Positions 1 to 9,484 are shown, numbered from the stretch's first letter. The stretch: DNA of 28,361 nt from an uncultured Collinsella sp. (GCA_902493145.1 CABUOA010000025.1:1-28361); one strand, 5' to 3'. A program made the numbers and translations. Notes: a model not told the origin generated them from the letters alone.

Positions 1-2
1 TG

Positions 3-683
3 GCGGTGTTCGACGAGCTCACGGTGCGCGAGAACATCGACTATTTCTGCAGTCTTTACGTCAACGACCGCAAGCGCCGCCGTGCGCTCGTGGACGAGGC
101 GATCGACTTTGTCGGTCTGGGCGACTTTGCCAAGTTCCGCCCCGGTAAGCTCTCGGGCGGCCTGGCGCGCCGGCTCAACATTGCCTGCGGCATCGCGCAC
201 AAGCCCGAGCTCATCTTCTTCGACGAGCCCACGGTGGCGGTCGACCCGCAGAGCCGCAACGCCATCCTGGAGGGCATCTGCCGTCTGCGCGACGAGGGCG
301 CCACGGTGGTGTATACCAGCCATTACATGGAGGAAATCGAGCAAATCTGCAGCCGCATCATGATCATGGACGGCGGGCGCGTGCTGGCGCAGGGCACCAA
401 CGACGAGCTCAAGCGCATGATCCAGATGGGCGAGCGCGTGACCGTCGAGGTCGGCGCCGTCGAGGCCGCCACGGTCGAGCGCCTGCGCGGCCTCGAGCAT
501 GTGCTTTCGATCGAGCTGTCCGGCGGCGAACTCGTTTGCACCTGCGAGGCGAGCCCGCACAATCTGGTCGACATCCTTGACACGCTGCGCGCCGCCGATG
601 TGGCGCTCGGCCGCGTGTGGAGCGAGCCGCCGACCCTCAACGACGTGTTTCTCGAGATTACCGGCCGCGAGCTGCGCGACTAG
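3..683 (+). CDS. ABC-2 type transporter ATP-binding subunit (5' end cut off by window)
   Basis: This is the nucleotide-binding subunit of an ABC-2 type exporter and would power the two permeases that follow. The frame is open from the first bases, and the Walker A and Q-loop regions lie left of the window, so the start is not visible. What remains begins at the helical domain (VFDELTVRENI), followed by the signature motif LSGGLARR (about 150-173), Walker B FFDEPT (about 217-234), the D-loop and the H-loop histidine in YTSHYMEEIEQ (about 313-345). After base 420 comes the accessory C-terminal domain usual in drug and antibiotic exporter ATPases. The family normally reads PTVGVDPQSR; here the glycine is alanine (PTVAVDPQSR). 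The stop is 9 bp before the first permease, so the genes are probably cotranscribed. The substrate cannot be deduced. Confidence 0.93.
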   Translation, partial: AVFDELTVRENIDYFCSLYVNDRKRRRALVDEAIDFVGLGDFAKFRPGKLSGGLARRLNIACGIAHKPELIFFDEPTVAVDPQSRNAILEGICRLRDEGATVVYTSHYMEEIEQICSRIMIMDGGRVLAQGTNDELKRMIQMGERVTVEVGAVEAATVERLRGLEHVLSIELSGGELVCTCEASPHNLVDILDTLRAADVALGRVWSEPPTLNDVFLEITGRELRD

Positions 684-692
684 GGGGCGGCC

Positions 693-1880
693 ATGTTCAA
701 CACCATCATAACCACGGCCAAGACGCTATTGCGCCGGCCGAGCACATGGGTCTGGGGCGCGATCTTTCCCGTCGCGCTTTCAACGATGTTCATGTTTATG
801 TTTGCGAACCTCAGCTCCGACGGCAAGATCGACCCGGTGCCGGTAGCCGTTGTCGCTGACGAAGCCTGGGGCGCTTCGTCCTTTAAGGACGTGGCGACCT
901 CGCTTGCCAGGGAGGGCGACGATCAACTGCTCGATGTGAGCGAGTACGAAGACTTGGCTGCCGCGCGCAAGGCACTCAAGGCCGGCGAGGTCGCGGGCAT
1001 CTATACGGTCGACGACGCGGGCACGCCCAAACTCACGTTGCTTTCGAGCTATGACGGCTCGCGTGCGTCGTCGGTACTCACCGACCGCAGCATCCTTGAA
1101 ACGGTGGCAAGCTCGTATGCGCAAAATGCCGAGCTCATGGCCCAGATTGCTCAAGATGACCCGGCGGCGCTCGCCGACCCGGAGGCGGTTGCGCGCGCTC
1201 TGTCGCTCGAGGGCGGAATCCGTCGCGTGAGCCTGACGCGCACCACGCCCGACGGCACGACCATTTACTATTACGCGCTCTTTGGTCTGGTCGCGATGAT
1301 GTCTGCCGAGTTTGCCGCCTTGAGCGTTGTCGACCTGCAGCCCAATCTGTCGGGCCTCGGCGCGCGCCGCTGCGTGGGCGGCCTTTCCAAGACGGCGTCG
1401 CTGGCCGGCATCTTTGTCGGCTCGTGGCTGGTTTCCTTTGCCTCGATGGCGGTCGCGATTGGCTACGTGCGCCTGGTGGTCGGCGTCGACTTTGGCGGGC
1501 GCGAGGGGCTGTGCCTGCTGGGCGGCGCCGTGTCCGCGCTTGCCGCCACGGGCTTGGGACTCTTTGTGGGCACGCTTCCCGTTAAGGGCGGCAAGGCATC
1601 CAAGTCCGGCATCCTCACGGGCTTTGCCACCACGTGCGCCCTGTTTGCCGGGCTCTACGGCGAGCCGGCGATGGCGCTTGCCGACGACGTCGCCCGCGCC
1701 TGCCCGGCCGAGTGCTGGCTCAACCCCGTCAAGCTCATCTGCGACATGTTCAACCGCCTGTATTTCTTTGAGGACCTGGGTCCCTTTGCCGTCCGCGCCG
1801 GCGCGCTCGTCCTGATGGCCCTGGTGTTTGTCGCCGCCGCTACGCTGATCTTTGGAAGGAGCCGCTATGAGCACCTTTAA
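693..1880 (+). CDS. ABC-2 type transporter permease (first of two)
   Basis: Integral membrane subunit of the ABC-2 exporter, 395 aa. The sequence shows one hydrophobic segment at about residues 20-42, a large polar domain at about 45-190 expected outside the membrane, and then a cluster of hydrophobic segments from about 193 to the end (starting at IYYYALFGLVAMMSAEF). This one-helix, loop, five-helix plan is typical of ABC2_membrane_3-like permeases. The ATG at 693 was chosen because it follows the ATPase stop directly and gives a basic first helix (KTLLRRPSTW). The 3' end overlaps the next permease by 14 bp, which suggests translational coupling. No substrate-specific motif was seen. The two permeases share architecture but little obvious sequence, so they probably form a heterodimer. 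Confidence 0.9.
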   Translation: MFNTIITTAKTLLRRPSTWVWGAIFPVALSTMFMFMFANLSSDGKIDPVPVAVVADEAWGASSFKDVATSLAREGDDQLLDVSEYEDLAAARKALKAGEVAGIYTVDDAGTPKLTLLSSYDGSRASSVLTDRSILETVASSYAQNAELMAQIAQDDPAALADPEAVARALSLEGGIRRVSLTRTTPDGTTIYYYALFGLVAMMSAEFAALSVVDLQPNLSGLGARRCVGGLSKTASLAGIFVGSWLVSFASMAVAIGYVRLVVGVDFGGREGLCLLGGAVSALAATGLGLFVGTLPVKGGKASKSGILTGFATTCALFAGLYGEPAMALADDVARACPAECWLNPVKLICDMFNRLYFFEDLGPFAVRAGALVLMALVFVAAATLIFGRSRYEHL

Positions 1881-3072
1881 GACCGCGCTTCGCATGGCGC
1901 TCGCGCACCCGTTCTACCTGCTCATCTATACGGTGTTCATCTCGCTCATGGGCGTATTCATCGCGGCTTCGGTGAGCTGGAACTCGTCGCAGCTTACCGA
2001 GTACAAGCCCTACGACACCAACGTGATCGTGGTCGACCGCGACAATAGCGACCTTTCGCGGGCGCTTACCAAGCACCTGGGCTCACGCTTTGACCTGGTC
2101 ACGGGCGTCGGCGACGACACATACGACCTTGCCGACGCGCTCTCGAAGAGCAACAGCGCCAAAGGCAGCGCCGACTGCGTGTTCTTTATCCCGGAGGGGT
2201 TTGAGGACGATCTTGTTGCGGCCGCCCGTGCGGGGGAGGACTTGCCCAAGCTCGATGTGACCTACGGCTCTGGCACCATGGCGGCGGCGCTTTCGTCTGC
2301 CGAGGCTTCGCGGTGGATCTCGCTTGCGGGCGCCGCGGCGGCGCTTGAGCCCGCTGCTTCCGAAGGCGATGTCGCCAAGGCTGCCGAGCATGCCGCCGCC
2401 AAGCGTGCCGAGGTGCAGATCGAGCAGGTTAAGGTCGACTCGACTGCCGCCGCCACGCTCGAGTCGTACTTCAACTTTGGCGCGTACGCGATTATCTCGT
2501 CGGTCATCGTGTCGGTGGGGCTGGTGTTCTCGGGCATGAACGAGCCCGAGCGCGTGCGCCGCATGGAGGCCGGCCCGGTCTCCGAGCGCCAGCGTTCGCT
2601 TGCCGTGTTCGCGGCTGCCGCGGTGCTCACCGTCTGCATCTGGTTCGTGTCGAGCATGGTGGGTGTCGTGGGCTTTGCCGGCGCGGTTGCCGAGGTCGGC
2701 GTGGGTCGTGTGTGTCTGGCGCTGGCGGCGACGTTTGCCCTGGCGTGCACGCCGCTGGCCGTTGGCTTTACGCTGTCGAGCTTGGGCGCGCGCGAGGAGT
2801 TGCTCAACGGTGTGGGCAACTTACTCGGCATGCTCATGACGTTTTTGGGCGGTGCCTGGATGCCGCTGTCGCTGATGGGTTCGGCCGTGCAGACGGTGGC
2901 GCACTTTGTGCCGACGTTTTGGGTGAACGACGCGATCGGCAAGGCGCTCGCCGCGGACCTGACGTCCACCGTGCTGGGCGACATCGCCTGCGACCTGGGC
3001 GTCACCGTGCTCTTCGCCGCCGCCATTGCCGCCGTAGGCCTGGCTCTCGCACACGCCAAATCCCGCGCCTAG
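1867..3072 (+). CDS. ABC-2 type transporter permease (second of two)
   Basis: Second permease of the exporter, 401 aa. The ATG at 1867 is preferred over an in-frame TTG at 1852 because AAGGAG lies at 1856-1860, a good distance upstream, and because the protein then starts MSTFKTALRMALAHP, like its partner. One hydrophobic segment (about 15-37) is followed by an extracytoplasmic region rich in Ala, Asp and Glu (about 40-200), then a set of membrane helices beginning near residue 205 (YFNFGAYAIISSVIVSVGLVFSG). The start overlaps the end of the first permease. Transcription probably ends in the palindromic repeat that follows. The C-terminal membrane domain resembles YhgE/Pip-like or drug-export ABC-2 permeases, but I cannot assign a cargo. 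Confidence 0.9.
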   Translation: MSTFKTALRMALAHPFYLLIYTVFISLMGVFIAASVSWNSSQLTEYKPYDTNVIVVDRDNSDLSRALTKHLGSRFDLVTGVGDDTYDLADALSKSNSAKGSADCVFFIPEGFEDDLVAAARAGEDLPKLDVTYGSGTMAAALSSAEASRWISLAGAAAALEPAASEGDVAKAAEHAAAKRAEVQIEQVKVDSTAAATLESYFNFGAYAIISSVIVSVGLVFSGMNEPERVRRMEAGPVSERQRSLAVFAAAAVLTVCIWFVSSMVGVVGFAGAVAEVGVGRVCLALAATFALACTPLAVGFTLSSLGAREELLNGVGNLLGMLMTFLGGAWMPLSLMGSAVQTVAHFVPTFWVNDAIGKALAADLTSTVLGDIACDLGVTVLFAAAIAAVGLALAHAKSRA

Positions 3073-3078
3073 CCACCT

Positions 3079-3214
3079 AGTCATTGGGGACAGTCTTTGC
3101 CGATTCGCCGGCAGGGCTGGCAGGGACTGTCCCAATATGTCGGCGCTTGGGGACCACTCATTGGGGACAGACTTAAATGAGCGATTTCACTCATTTAAGT
3201 CTGTCCCCAATGAG
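3079..3214. repeat. Composite palindromic element with GGGGACAG/CTGTCCCC termini, copy A
   Basis: Non-coding palindromic DNA starting 7 bp after the permease stop. The first module, 3079-3133, begins AGTCATTGGGGACAGTCTT and ends GGACTGTCCC. The second is a perfect 25-bp inverted repeat (3157-3181 and 3190-3214) around an 8-nt loop, with outer ends CTCATTGGGGACAG and CTGTCCCCAATGAG. Related copies occur at 6699-6880 and, decayed, at 15270-15301, so this is a dispersed repeat. Such ends resemble REP-type elements mobilised in trans by Y1 (RAYT) transposases, but no transposase lies in the window. As RNA the 25-bp stem would be very stable and could end or protect the exporter transcript, although no T-run follows it. 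Confidence 0.85.
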
Positions 3215-3243
3215 TAGGTTGGAAAATAGTTCGCGCACGTCGC

Positions 3244-3272
3244 TTAAAAATAGTTCACCCGGGTTTACTATT
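3244..3272 (+). promoter_or_regulatory. Candidate promoter of the MacB-like/FtsX operon with flanking repeats
   Basis: TTAAAA (3244-3249) and TACTAT (3267-3272) are 17 bp apart and would start transcription about 30-35 bp before the ATPase ATG. The 10-mer AAAATAGTTC occurs at 3223-3232 and 3247-3256, a 24-bp period, the second copy overlapping the -35 box. TTAGCCT (3271-3277) and AGGCTAA (3292-3298) could form a hairpin in the leader. These look like regulator sites, but no regulator gene is adjacent. Confidence 0.4.
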
Positions 3273-3312
3273 AGCCTAGAAAAGTAGCAGAAGGCTAACA
3301 ACGGGGGATAGC

Positions 3313-4026
<714 letters not shown>

Positions 4027-4034
4027 ACGGCGCC

Positions 4035-6701
4035 ATGACACCTCTCGCAAAACGTCTCCCACGCGAGTTGCGCCGCAATATCGGCAAGTACCTGGGCATC
4101 TTTTTGCTTATGTGCGGAAGCATCGCTCTCACCTCGGGCTTTTTGCTCGCAGCCCACTCCATCGGCTGCCTTATCGACGACATGCGCGATGCGTACACGA
4201 TCGAGGACGGCCGCGTGACCACTTCCTTCGAGGCCACCAAAGACCAGCTCAAGGCCGCCGAGGATGCAGCCGGCGACGTCGGCGGCGTCGCGCTCTACAA
4301 GAATTTCTCCATCGACGCCATGGTCAAAAAGACCGCCGGCGACGACGGCACCAAGCGCACGCTGCGCACCTATGCGCATCGCACCAAGGTCGATATCGCG
4401 TCCTACTGCGAAGGTAGGCGGCCTAAGGCGGACGACGAGGTGGCCATCGACCGCGTCTTCGCCACCAATAACAACCTGTCCGTGGGCGATAAAGTCGAGC
4501 TCGAGGGTCGCACCTACACCATCTGCGGCATCATGACTCAGCCCGATAGCCAGGCGCTGTTCCTCAACAACTCCGACTTTACGGTGAACACCATCACCTA
4601 TGGCGTGGCCGAGGTCACCGACGCCGGCTTTGCCGCGCTCGAGGATGCCGGCGGCGCGCCTGCCTACACATACTCCTTTACCTTTACCGATCGCGACCTC
4701 CCCACCGCGGATCGCATCGATGCCGAGCAGGATATGGTCGAGGCGCTGACCGATGCCGATGCGCGCGTGGATGACCTCATCGACGCCGATTCCAACCAGG
4801 GCATTGGCTACGCGCGCGACGACGTAGACGGCGACTCCATGATGTGGACGACGTTGCTCGACATCATCATCGTGATCATGGCGTTTATCTTTGTGGTCCT
4901 TACCGACGCCACCATCGAGGAGGAGAGCGCCATCATCGGCACGCTGCTCGCCAGCGGCTATCGTCGACGCGAGATCGTGCTGCACTACCTGGCACTTCCC
5001 GCCATCGTGGGCGTGGTCGCGGCGCTTTTGGGCACGGCGCTCGGCGTTGCGTTCTTTACCGAGCCCATGCGCGGCCTCTATTACGGCTCGTACAGCCTGC
5101 CGCCCTTCCAGGTGTACTGGAGCTGGGAGATCTTTGTGAAGTGCGCCGTGGTTCCCGCCGCCGCGCTTATCCTCATTACGCTGGTGGGCCTGCTCCGCAA
5201 AATGGGCAAGACGCCGTTGCAGTTCCTCCGTCACGAGGCGGGCGGCAAGTCGGGCACCAAGCGCGGCCTGCAGCTGCCGGAGCGCATGGGCTTTGTCTCG
5301 CGCTTCCGCCTGCGCATCTTCCTGCGTAATCTGGGCAACTTCGCCACGCTTTTCGTGGGCATTGCGTTTGCCTCGCTGCTACTGCTCTTTGGCCTGGCGA
5401 TTCTGCCCACGATGACGCACTACGCGGACAACCTCGAGACAAGCCTGGTCGCCGAGCACCAGTACACGCTCAAGGCCCCGCTGGAACTCGAGGGCACCGC
5501 CGAGGAGCGCGAGCAGTGGTCGGCACTCGAGCGTTTGCAGTCGGTTGACGGCGCACTGCTTTCTGCCGCTCAGGATGCCGATGACGAGCTTGACGACGCG
5601 GCCGATGCAGCGCAGGCAGCAGCCGATGCCGCGACCAGCGCTCCGTCTGCCGAGAGCCTGGCCGCGGCGCAGGACGCGCTCGCCAAGGTCCAGGACAAGA
5701 AGGATGCGCTTTATGCGCGCCTCGATGACCTTGCCGATGCCCTCGGCTGCGACCGCGACGAGGCTATCGACCTGATCGACAAGGCCTCTAAGATCGACAC
5801 TGACAACGATGATATCCACCCGGTCAATACGACCGACAACGGCGCGGGCGCAATCGCGCAGGCCGAGAAATATGCCGTTTACCAGCTGCAATACGACCGC
5901 GGCGATGGTAATGGGCAGGAGACGATTTCCGTCTACGGCATCTCGCCCAACTCGCGCTATTGGAAAGATCTCAACGTCGGCGATGGGCGCGTTGTCTTTG
6001 GCGGTGGCTTGCTCGACAAGTTTGGCTGGAGCGAGGGACAGAAGGTCACGCTCGGCGACAAGTGCGAGGGCAAGGACTATTCGCTGGAGTACATGGGCAA
6101 GGACTGTGCCTGGGGCTCCAAGTCGGACATGAATATCTATATGAGCATCGATGACTTTAACGAGCTGTTCGGCAATGACGCCACCTACTTTAACGGCTAT
6201 GTGAGCGACGAGAAGCTCGACCTCGATGCTCGTTACTTTGCCGGCGACACCACGCCCGACGACATGCGGGCCGTGGGCGACCAGTTCATCGGCATGATGA
6301 GCAAAATGATCGGCATGATGGTTGGCCTCGCGGTGTTTATCTTCCTGCTGTTTATGTATCTACTGACCAAGGCTGTGATCGACCACAGCGCCCGTTCGAT
6401 TAGCTATATGAAAGTCTTTGGCTATCGCGATAGCGAGATCTCGCATCTGTACATCCGCTCGATCACGCTGTGCGTGGCGGCGTCGCTCGTGCTGAGTCTG
6501 CCGGTCATTATTGGCTCGCTCACGGCCATCTTCCGCTCGATGCTGCTCGCCTACAACGGCAATATCGAAATCTACGTGCCCGCTTGGTCCATGGTTGCAT
6601 GCGTCGGCATTGGCTTTGCGACCTACCTGGTCGTGGCGTTGCTGCACATGCGTTCCATCAAACGTGTGGGCCTGGCCGAAGCTCTCAAGGTGCAGGAGTA
6701 G
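4035..6701 (+). CDS. Large FtsX-domain ABC permease (two FtsX domains, coiled-coil ectodomain)
   Basis: Permease partner of the preceding ATPase, 888 aa. The ATG at 4035 is preferred to an in-frame TTG at 4020, because the protein then begins MTPLAKRLPRELRRNIGKYL, a basic amphipathic lead into helix 1 (about 17-40). An extracytoplasmic domain (about 41-265) precedes the first FtsX membrane domain (about 268-400, containing IIGTLLASGYRRREIVLHYL). Another helix follows at about 436-458, then a second large outside domain holding an Ala/Asp-rich coiled coil (about 505-570), and a C-terminal FtsX domain (about 752-885). This duplicated layout is common for Gram-positive FtsX permeases of roughly 800-1100 aa. 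The C-terminal FtsX domain includes the usual SYMKVFGYRDSEI segment. The cargo is unknown. A palindromic repeat starts at the stop codon. Confidence 0.92.
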   Translation: MTPLAKRLPRELRRNIGKYLGIFLLMCGSIALTSGFLLAAHSIGCLIDDMRDAYTIEDGRVTTSFEATKDQLKAAEDAAGDVGGVALYKNFSIDAMVKKTAGDDGTKRTLRTYAHRTKVDIASYCEGRRPKADDEVAIDRVFATNNNLSVGDKVELEGRTYTICGIMTQPDSQALFLNNSDFTVNTITYGVAEVTDAGFAALEDAGGAPAYTYSFTFTDRDLPTADRIDAEQDMVEALTDADARVDDLIDADSNQGIGYARDDVDGDSMMWTTLLDIIIVIMAFIFVVLTDATIEEESAIIGTLLASGYRRREIVLHYLALPAIVGVVAALLGTALGVAFFTEPMRGLYYGSYSLPPFQVYWSWEIFVKCAVVPAAALILITLVGLLRKMGKTPLQFLRHEAGGKSGTKRGLQLPERMGFVSRFRLRIFLRNLGNFATLFVGIAFASLLLLFGLAILPTMTHYADNLETSLVAEHQYTLKAPLELEGTAEEREQWSALERLQSVDGALLSAAQDADDELDDAADAAQAAADAATSAPSAESLAAAQDALAKVQDKKDALYARLDDLADALGCDRDEAIDLIDKASKIDTDNDDIHPVNTTDNGAGAIAQAEKYAVYQLQYDRGDGNGQETISVYGISPNSRYWKDLNVGDGRVVFGGGLLDKFGWSEGQKVTLGDKCEGKDYSLEYMGKDCAWGSKSDMNIYMSIDDFNELFGNDATYFNGYVSDEKLDLDARYFAGDTTPDDMRAVGDQFIGMMSKMIGMMVGLAVFIFLLFMYLLTKAVIDHSARSISYMKVFGYRDSEISHLYIRSITLCVAASLVLSLPVIIGSLTAIFRSMLLAYNGNIEIYVPAWSMVACVGIGFATYLVVALLHMRSIKRVGLAEALKVQE

Positions 6702-6880
6702 TCATCGGGGACAGTCTTAAACGACTAGTCATCGGGGACAGTCTTTGCTGACTTGCCGGCTCGCCGGCCGGCTGGAAAGGACTGTCCCTAGCTGCCGGCA
6801 CTTGGGGACTGTCCCCAACTGCCGGGTGGCGAAAGAGTGTCCCCTGCGACTACTCATTTAAGAACATCCCCAATGACTAG
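6699..6880. repeat. Composite palindromic element with GGGGACAG/CTGTCCCC motifs, copy B
   Basis: The element starts inside the TAG stop of the FtsX permease. It holds a 20-nt direct repeat beginning TAGTCATCGGGGACAG (6699-6718 and 6726-6745), a module related to copy A ending GGACTGTCCC (about 6726-6786), a near-perfect palindrome TTGGGGAC-T-GTCCCCAA (6802-6818), and a terminal arm ending CCCCAATGACTA (6868-6879) that is inverted relative to the start. The outer arms therefore bracket about 180 bp, giving a MITE-like layout with no coding capacity. No other gene lies between the stop at 6701 and the promoter near 6890. Confidence 0.85.
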
Positions 6881-6889
6881 GTGCCGTAC

Positions 6890-6920
6890 TTGACTTTAAC
6901 TCTGCTTTAACTGGTACCAT
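6890..6920 (+). promoter_or_regulatory. Candidate promoter with 19-bp spacer upstream of the DUF362 gene
   Basis: TTGACT (6890-6895) and TACCAT (6915-6920) are separated by 19 bp. The spacer region carries CTTTAACT twice at an 11-bp period (6894-6901 and 6905-6912). Long spacers are typical of MerR-type activated promoters, but those use inverted rather than direct repeats, so a MerR site is not claimed. The DUF362 ATG is about 43 bp downstream, preceded by a GAGGGGAT Shine-Dalgarno region. Confidence 0.4.
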
Positions 6921-6962
6921 CCTCTATGTCTGTAACGCCATATAGACCGAGGGGATAGATCT

Positions 6963-8168
6963 ATGACCGCAACTGCACCCGCAGCACCCGCTAAGGTGTA
7001 CTTCACCAACCTGCGCACGCATGCTCGCGAGAGCCAGCTCGACAAGCTCAAGCGCCTCATCCGTCACGCCGGAATTGAGCAGATCGACTTTGAGAACAAG
7101 TTCGTCGCCATCAAGATTCACTTTGGCGAGCTGGGCAACCTGAGCTTTTTGCGCCCCAACTACGCCCGCGCCGTCGCGGACGTCGTGAAGGAGCTGGGCG
7201 GCAAACCCTTCCTCACCGACTGCAATACGCTCTATGTCGGTAGCCGCAAAAACGCGCTCGAGCACATCGATACCGCCTACCAGAACGGCTTTACCCCGTA
7301 TGCTACGGGTTGCCAGATCATCATTGCCGACGGCCTCAAGGGCACCGACGAGGCGCTCGTCCCGGTCGAGGGCGGCGAGTACGTGCACGAGGCCAAGATC
7401 GGTCAGGCGCTCATGGATGCCGATATCGTGATCAGCCTCACCCACTTTAAGGGCCATGAGCAGGCCGGTTTTGGCGGCGCCATGAAGAACCTGGGCATGG
7501 GAGGCGGCAGCCGTGCCGGCAAGATGGAGCAGCATGCCGCCGGCAAGCCGAACGTCGCGACCGAGCACTGCGTTGGCTGCCATGCCTGCGAAAAGATCTG
7601 CGCGCACAACGCTATCTCGTTCGACGGCACCCGCGAGCGCGAGCTTGCCAGCGGCGCTACTCGCACGGTGCACGTGGCTGCCATCGACCACGATCGCTGC
7701 GTGGGCTGCGGACGCTGCATTGCGGCATGCAACCAGGACTGCATCAAGCCCGACTATGATGCCGCGGCCGACGTGCTCAACTGCAAGATCGCCGAGTATA
7801 CGAAGGCCGTCGTCGACGGCCGCCCGAGCTTCCACATCTCGCTTGCCATGGACATCAGTCCCAACTGCGACTGCCACCCCGAAAACGACACGCCTATCGT
7901 CAACGACATCGGCATGTTCGCGAGCTTCGACCCGGTCGCCATCGACCAGGCCTGCGCCGACGCCGTCATGGCGTCTGAGCCGCTGCCCAACACCGAGCTC
8001 ACCGATAGCGCGGCCAAGATGGAGCACAACCACGAGCATCTGGAGGGCGAGCAGGCCAAGGATCCCTTCTGCATCACGCATCCCGACACCGACTGGCGCG
8101 TGTGCATCGCGCACGCCGAGAAGATCGGCCTGGGCACGAGCAAGTACGAGCTCATCGAGGTCAAGTAG
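6963..8168 (+). CDS. DUF362 domain protein with two 4Fe-4S ferredoxin clusters
   Basis: Predicted cytoplasmic iron-sulfur protein of 401 aa; no signal peptide is visible. The N-terminal and C-terminal parts form a DUF362 domain (KVYFTNLR near residue 11, FVAIKIHFGELGN at 48-60, TDCNTLYVGSRK, and the characteristic SLTHFKGHEQAGFGGAMKNLGMG at about 159-181). A two-cluster ferredoxin module is inserted at about 200-265: CVGCHACEKIC (C203, C206, C209, C213) and CVGCGRCIAAC (C246, C249, C252, C256). Both sets of four cysteines are complete; the proline that usually follows the fourth cysteine is missing in each. DUF362/4Fe-4S proteins are common in anaerobes and their reaction is not established, so only an electron-transfer role is suggested. 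It is monocistronic, with a promoter candidate upstream and a strong terminator downstream. Confidence 0.93.
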   Translation: MTATAPAAPAKVYFTNLRTHARESQLDKLKRLIRHAGIEQIDFENKFVAIKIHFGELGNLSFLRPNYARAVADVVKELGGKPFLTDCNTLYVGSRKNALEHIDTAYQNGFTPYATGCQIIIADGLKGTDEALVPVEGGEYVHEAKIGQALMDADIVISLTHFKGHEQAGFGGAMKNLGMGGGSRAGKMEQHAAGKPNVATEHCVGCHACEKICAHNAISFDGTRERELASGATRTVHVAAIDHDRCVGCGRCIAACNQDCIKPDYDAAADVLNCKIAEYTKAVVDGRPSFHISLAMDISPNCDCHPENDTPIVNDIGMFASFDPVAIDQACADAVMASEPLPNTELTDSAAKMEHNHEHLEGEQAKDPFCITHPDTDWRVCIAHAEKIGLGTSKYELIEVK

Positions 8169-8215
8169 CGTCGTCCTATTGGACAAACCAAGCGCCTTTG
8201 TGGCGTTAGTTGAGT

Positions 8216-8254
8216 AAAAGCCGCCCACGAGCACAACGCTCGCGGGCGGCTTTT
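8216..8254. terminator. Bidirectional intrinsic terminator
   Basis: AAAAGCCGCCC-A-CGAGC, loop ACAAC, GCTCG-C-GGGCGGCTTTT forms a 16-pair stem with one C/A mismatch, and has A and T tracts on both sides, so it works on either strand. It lies between the convergent DUF362 and alpha/beta-hydrolase genes and can end both transcripts. Confidence 0.9.
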
Positions 8255-8332
8255 CAGAAGTGCGGTGAAAAATCGAATACCGCCGACCACAAACCGATTT
8301 TTGGCAACAAAACCCCAGACGTTGCTTTTTGC

Positions 8333-9298
8333 CTAATAATTCTTGTCGAGGAAGTCGTCGACCGTATTCCAGTAGAGCTCGGGGTCAACTTGCGCGCTCT
8401 TGGCGTGGGTGGCGCCGTGGATAGTGAGCTTCTGTTTAACCTTGCTGGCGCACGCGTCGTAGTTTTGGTCGAGCATGTCGTACGGCACAAAGGTGTCCTG
8501 GTCGCCGTGGATAAACAGCATGGGAACCGTCGCGTGTTTGAGTTGCTCCACACTGCTCGCCTTATGAAAGTCGTAGCCCGCGCGCACGTTGCACACCAAG
8601 TTTGCTACATCGAGCAAGGGAAAGCTGGGCAGGCTGAACACGTCCTTGAGCTGCAGGGAAAACTCGTCCCAAACACTCGTATAACCGCAGTCCTCGATAA
8701 TGCATTTCACGTTTGCGGGCAGAGATTCCCCCGCGACGTTCATGGCGGTTGCCGCACCCATCGACTCGCCAAAGACCAGGATGCGCGCCTCGGGGTCAGC
8801 CTGAACGATTCGCTCGATCCATGCGACGATGTCGAGGCGCTCGGGCCAGCCCATGCCGATATAGTCGCCGCCGGAGCGCTCGTGGGCGCGGGCGGCGGGT
8901 GCGAGTACGTTCATGCCACGGTCGTGGAAGCGTTTGGCGTATCGGGCCATACCGATGGGCTCGTTGGTATATCCATGCAGGCAGACGGCGTAGTCGTGCG
9001 TGCTCTCCGACGCAGCAAAATACCAGGCGGCAAGCTCGGTCCCGTCGTCCGCGGTGAGGTTGCTGCTCTTGCGGTTCTCTTTAAACCATGCCCGCGCCTC
9101 GGTATCCTCGGCATCCGGCTGCTCACCTTCTTTGTCGTTCTTGCTATCCTGCATCATCTTCATGGTGTATGGCGCGCGGGGATTCAGCGCGAAGTCAAAC
9201 AGAAAGTTGCCGGCAAATCCGAGCAGCGCAACGACAACCACCAGTGCAACGATGCCGGCTATCTTGAGCTTTCGATGGGAACGTGCGTTTTGAGCCAT
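8333..9298 (-). CDS. Membrane-anchored alpha/beta hydrolase
   Basis: Serine hydrolase of 321 aa with an N-terminal signal anchor (hydrophobic residues about 12-33 after basic ARSHRKLK), so the catalytic domain should face outside. The fold signature is visible: HGY at 108-110 for the oxyanion hole, nucleophile elbow GESMG (S179), acid in HGDQD (D268), and base in GATHA (H298). It resembles the BAAT/prolyl-oligopeptidase-like hydrolases related to Bacillus YqkD. The substrate is unknown; peptides, esters or lipids are possible. AGGAGA precedes the ATG by a normal distance on the minus strand. The gene is monocistronic, divergent from trhA, and ends at the shared terminator near 8254. Confidence 0.92.
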   Translation of the reverse strand: MAQNARSHRKLKIAGIVALVVVVALLGFAGNFLFDFALNPRAPYTMKMMQDSKNDKEGEQPDAEDTEARAWFKENRKSSNLTADDGTELAAWYFAASESTHDYAVCLHGYTNEPIGMARYAKRFHDRGMNVLAPAARAHERSGGDYIGMGWPERLDIVAWIERIVQADPEARILVFGESMGAATAMNVAGESLPANVKCIIEDCGYTSVWDEFSLQLKDVFSLPSFPLLDVANLVCNVRAGYDFHKASSVEQLKHATVPMLFIHGDQDTFVPYDMLDQNYDACASKVKQKLTIHGATHAKSAQVDPELYWNTVDDFLDKNY

Positions 9299-9316
9299 GC
9301 GGTATTCTCCTATAAG

Positions 9317-9334
9317 ATGTTAATACATCAACAT
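9317..9334. promoter_or_regulatory. Imperfect 18-bp palindrome upstream of the hydrolase gene
   Basis: ATGTTAATACATCAACAT reads almost the same on both strands and sits 19 bp before the hydrolase start on the minus strand, where a repressor could block the gene. A second short inverted repeat, GTTGA-TGCG-TCAAC, lies at 9363-9376 in the same divergent region. I saw no convincing -35/-10 pair for the hydrolase. TATAGT hexamers at 9408-9413 and 9444-9449 could serve trhA, but their -35 boxes are poor. Confidence 0.35.
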
Positions 9335-9484
9335 TTAATGCAAGCGCATTATGGACGTTCGCCGTTGATGCGTCAACAGGCAAAGAATGGGTAAACAAAG
9401 GGTCACGTATAGTGCAAATTTCGCACGTACCCAGACGCTTTGATATAGTGTTGAGAACTCTTTACGTTGGAGGATGTAACCGGC

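Noticed and set aside
6890..6920. MerR-type operator at the 19-bp spacer promoter
   Set aside because: The spacer holds a direct repeat (CTTTAACT twice) rather than the inverted repeat that MerR regulators bind, and no merR-like gene is adjacent.
8210..9394. Plus-strand open frame opposite the alpha/beta hydrolase
   Set aside because: The minus-strand frame has the full hydrolase motifs and a ribosome-binding site; the plus-strand frame has neither a recognisable domain nor a start signal.
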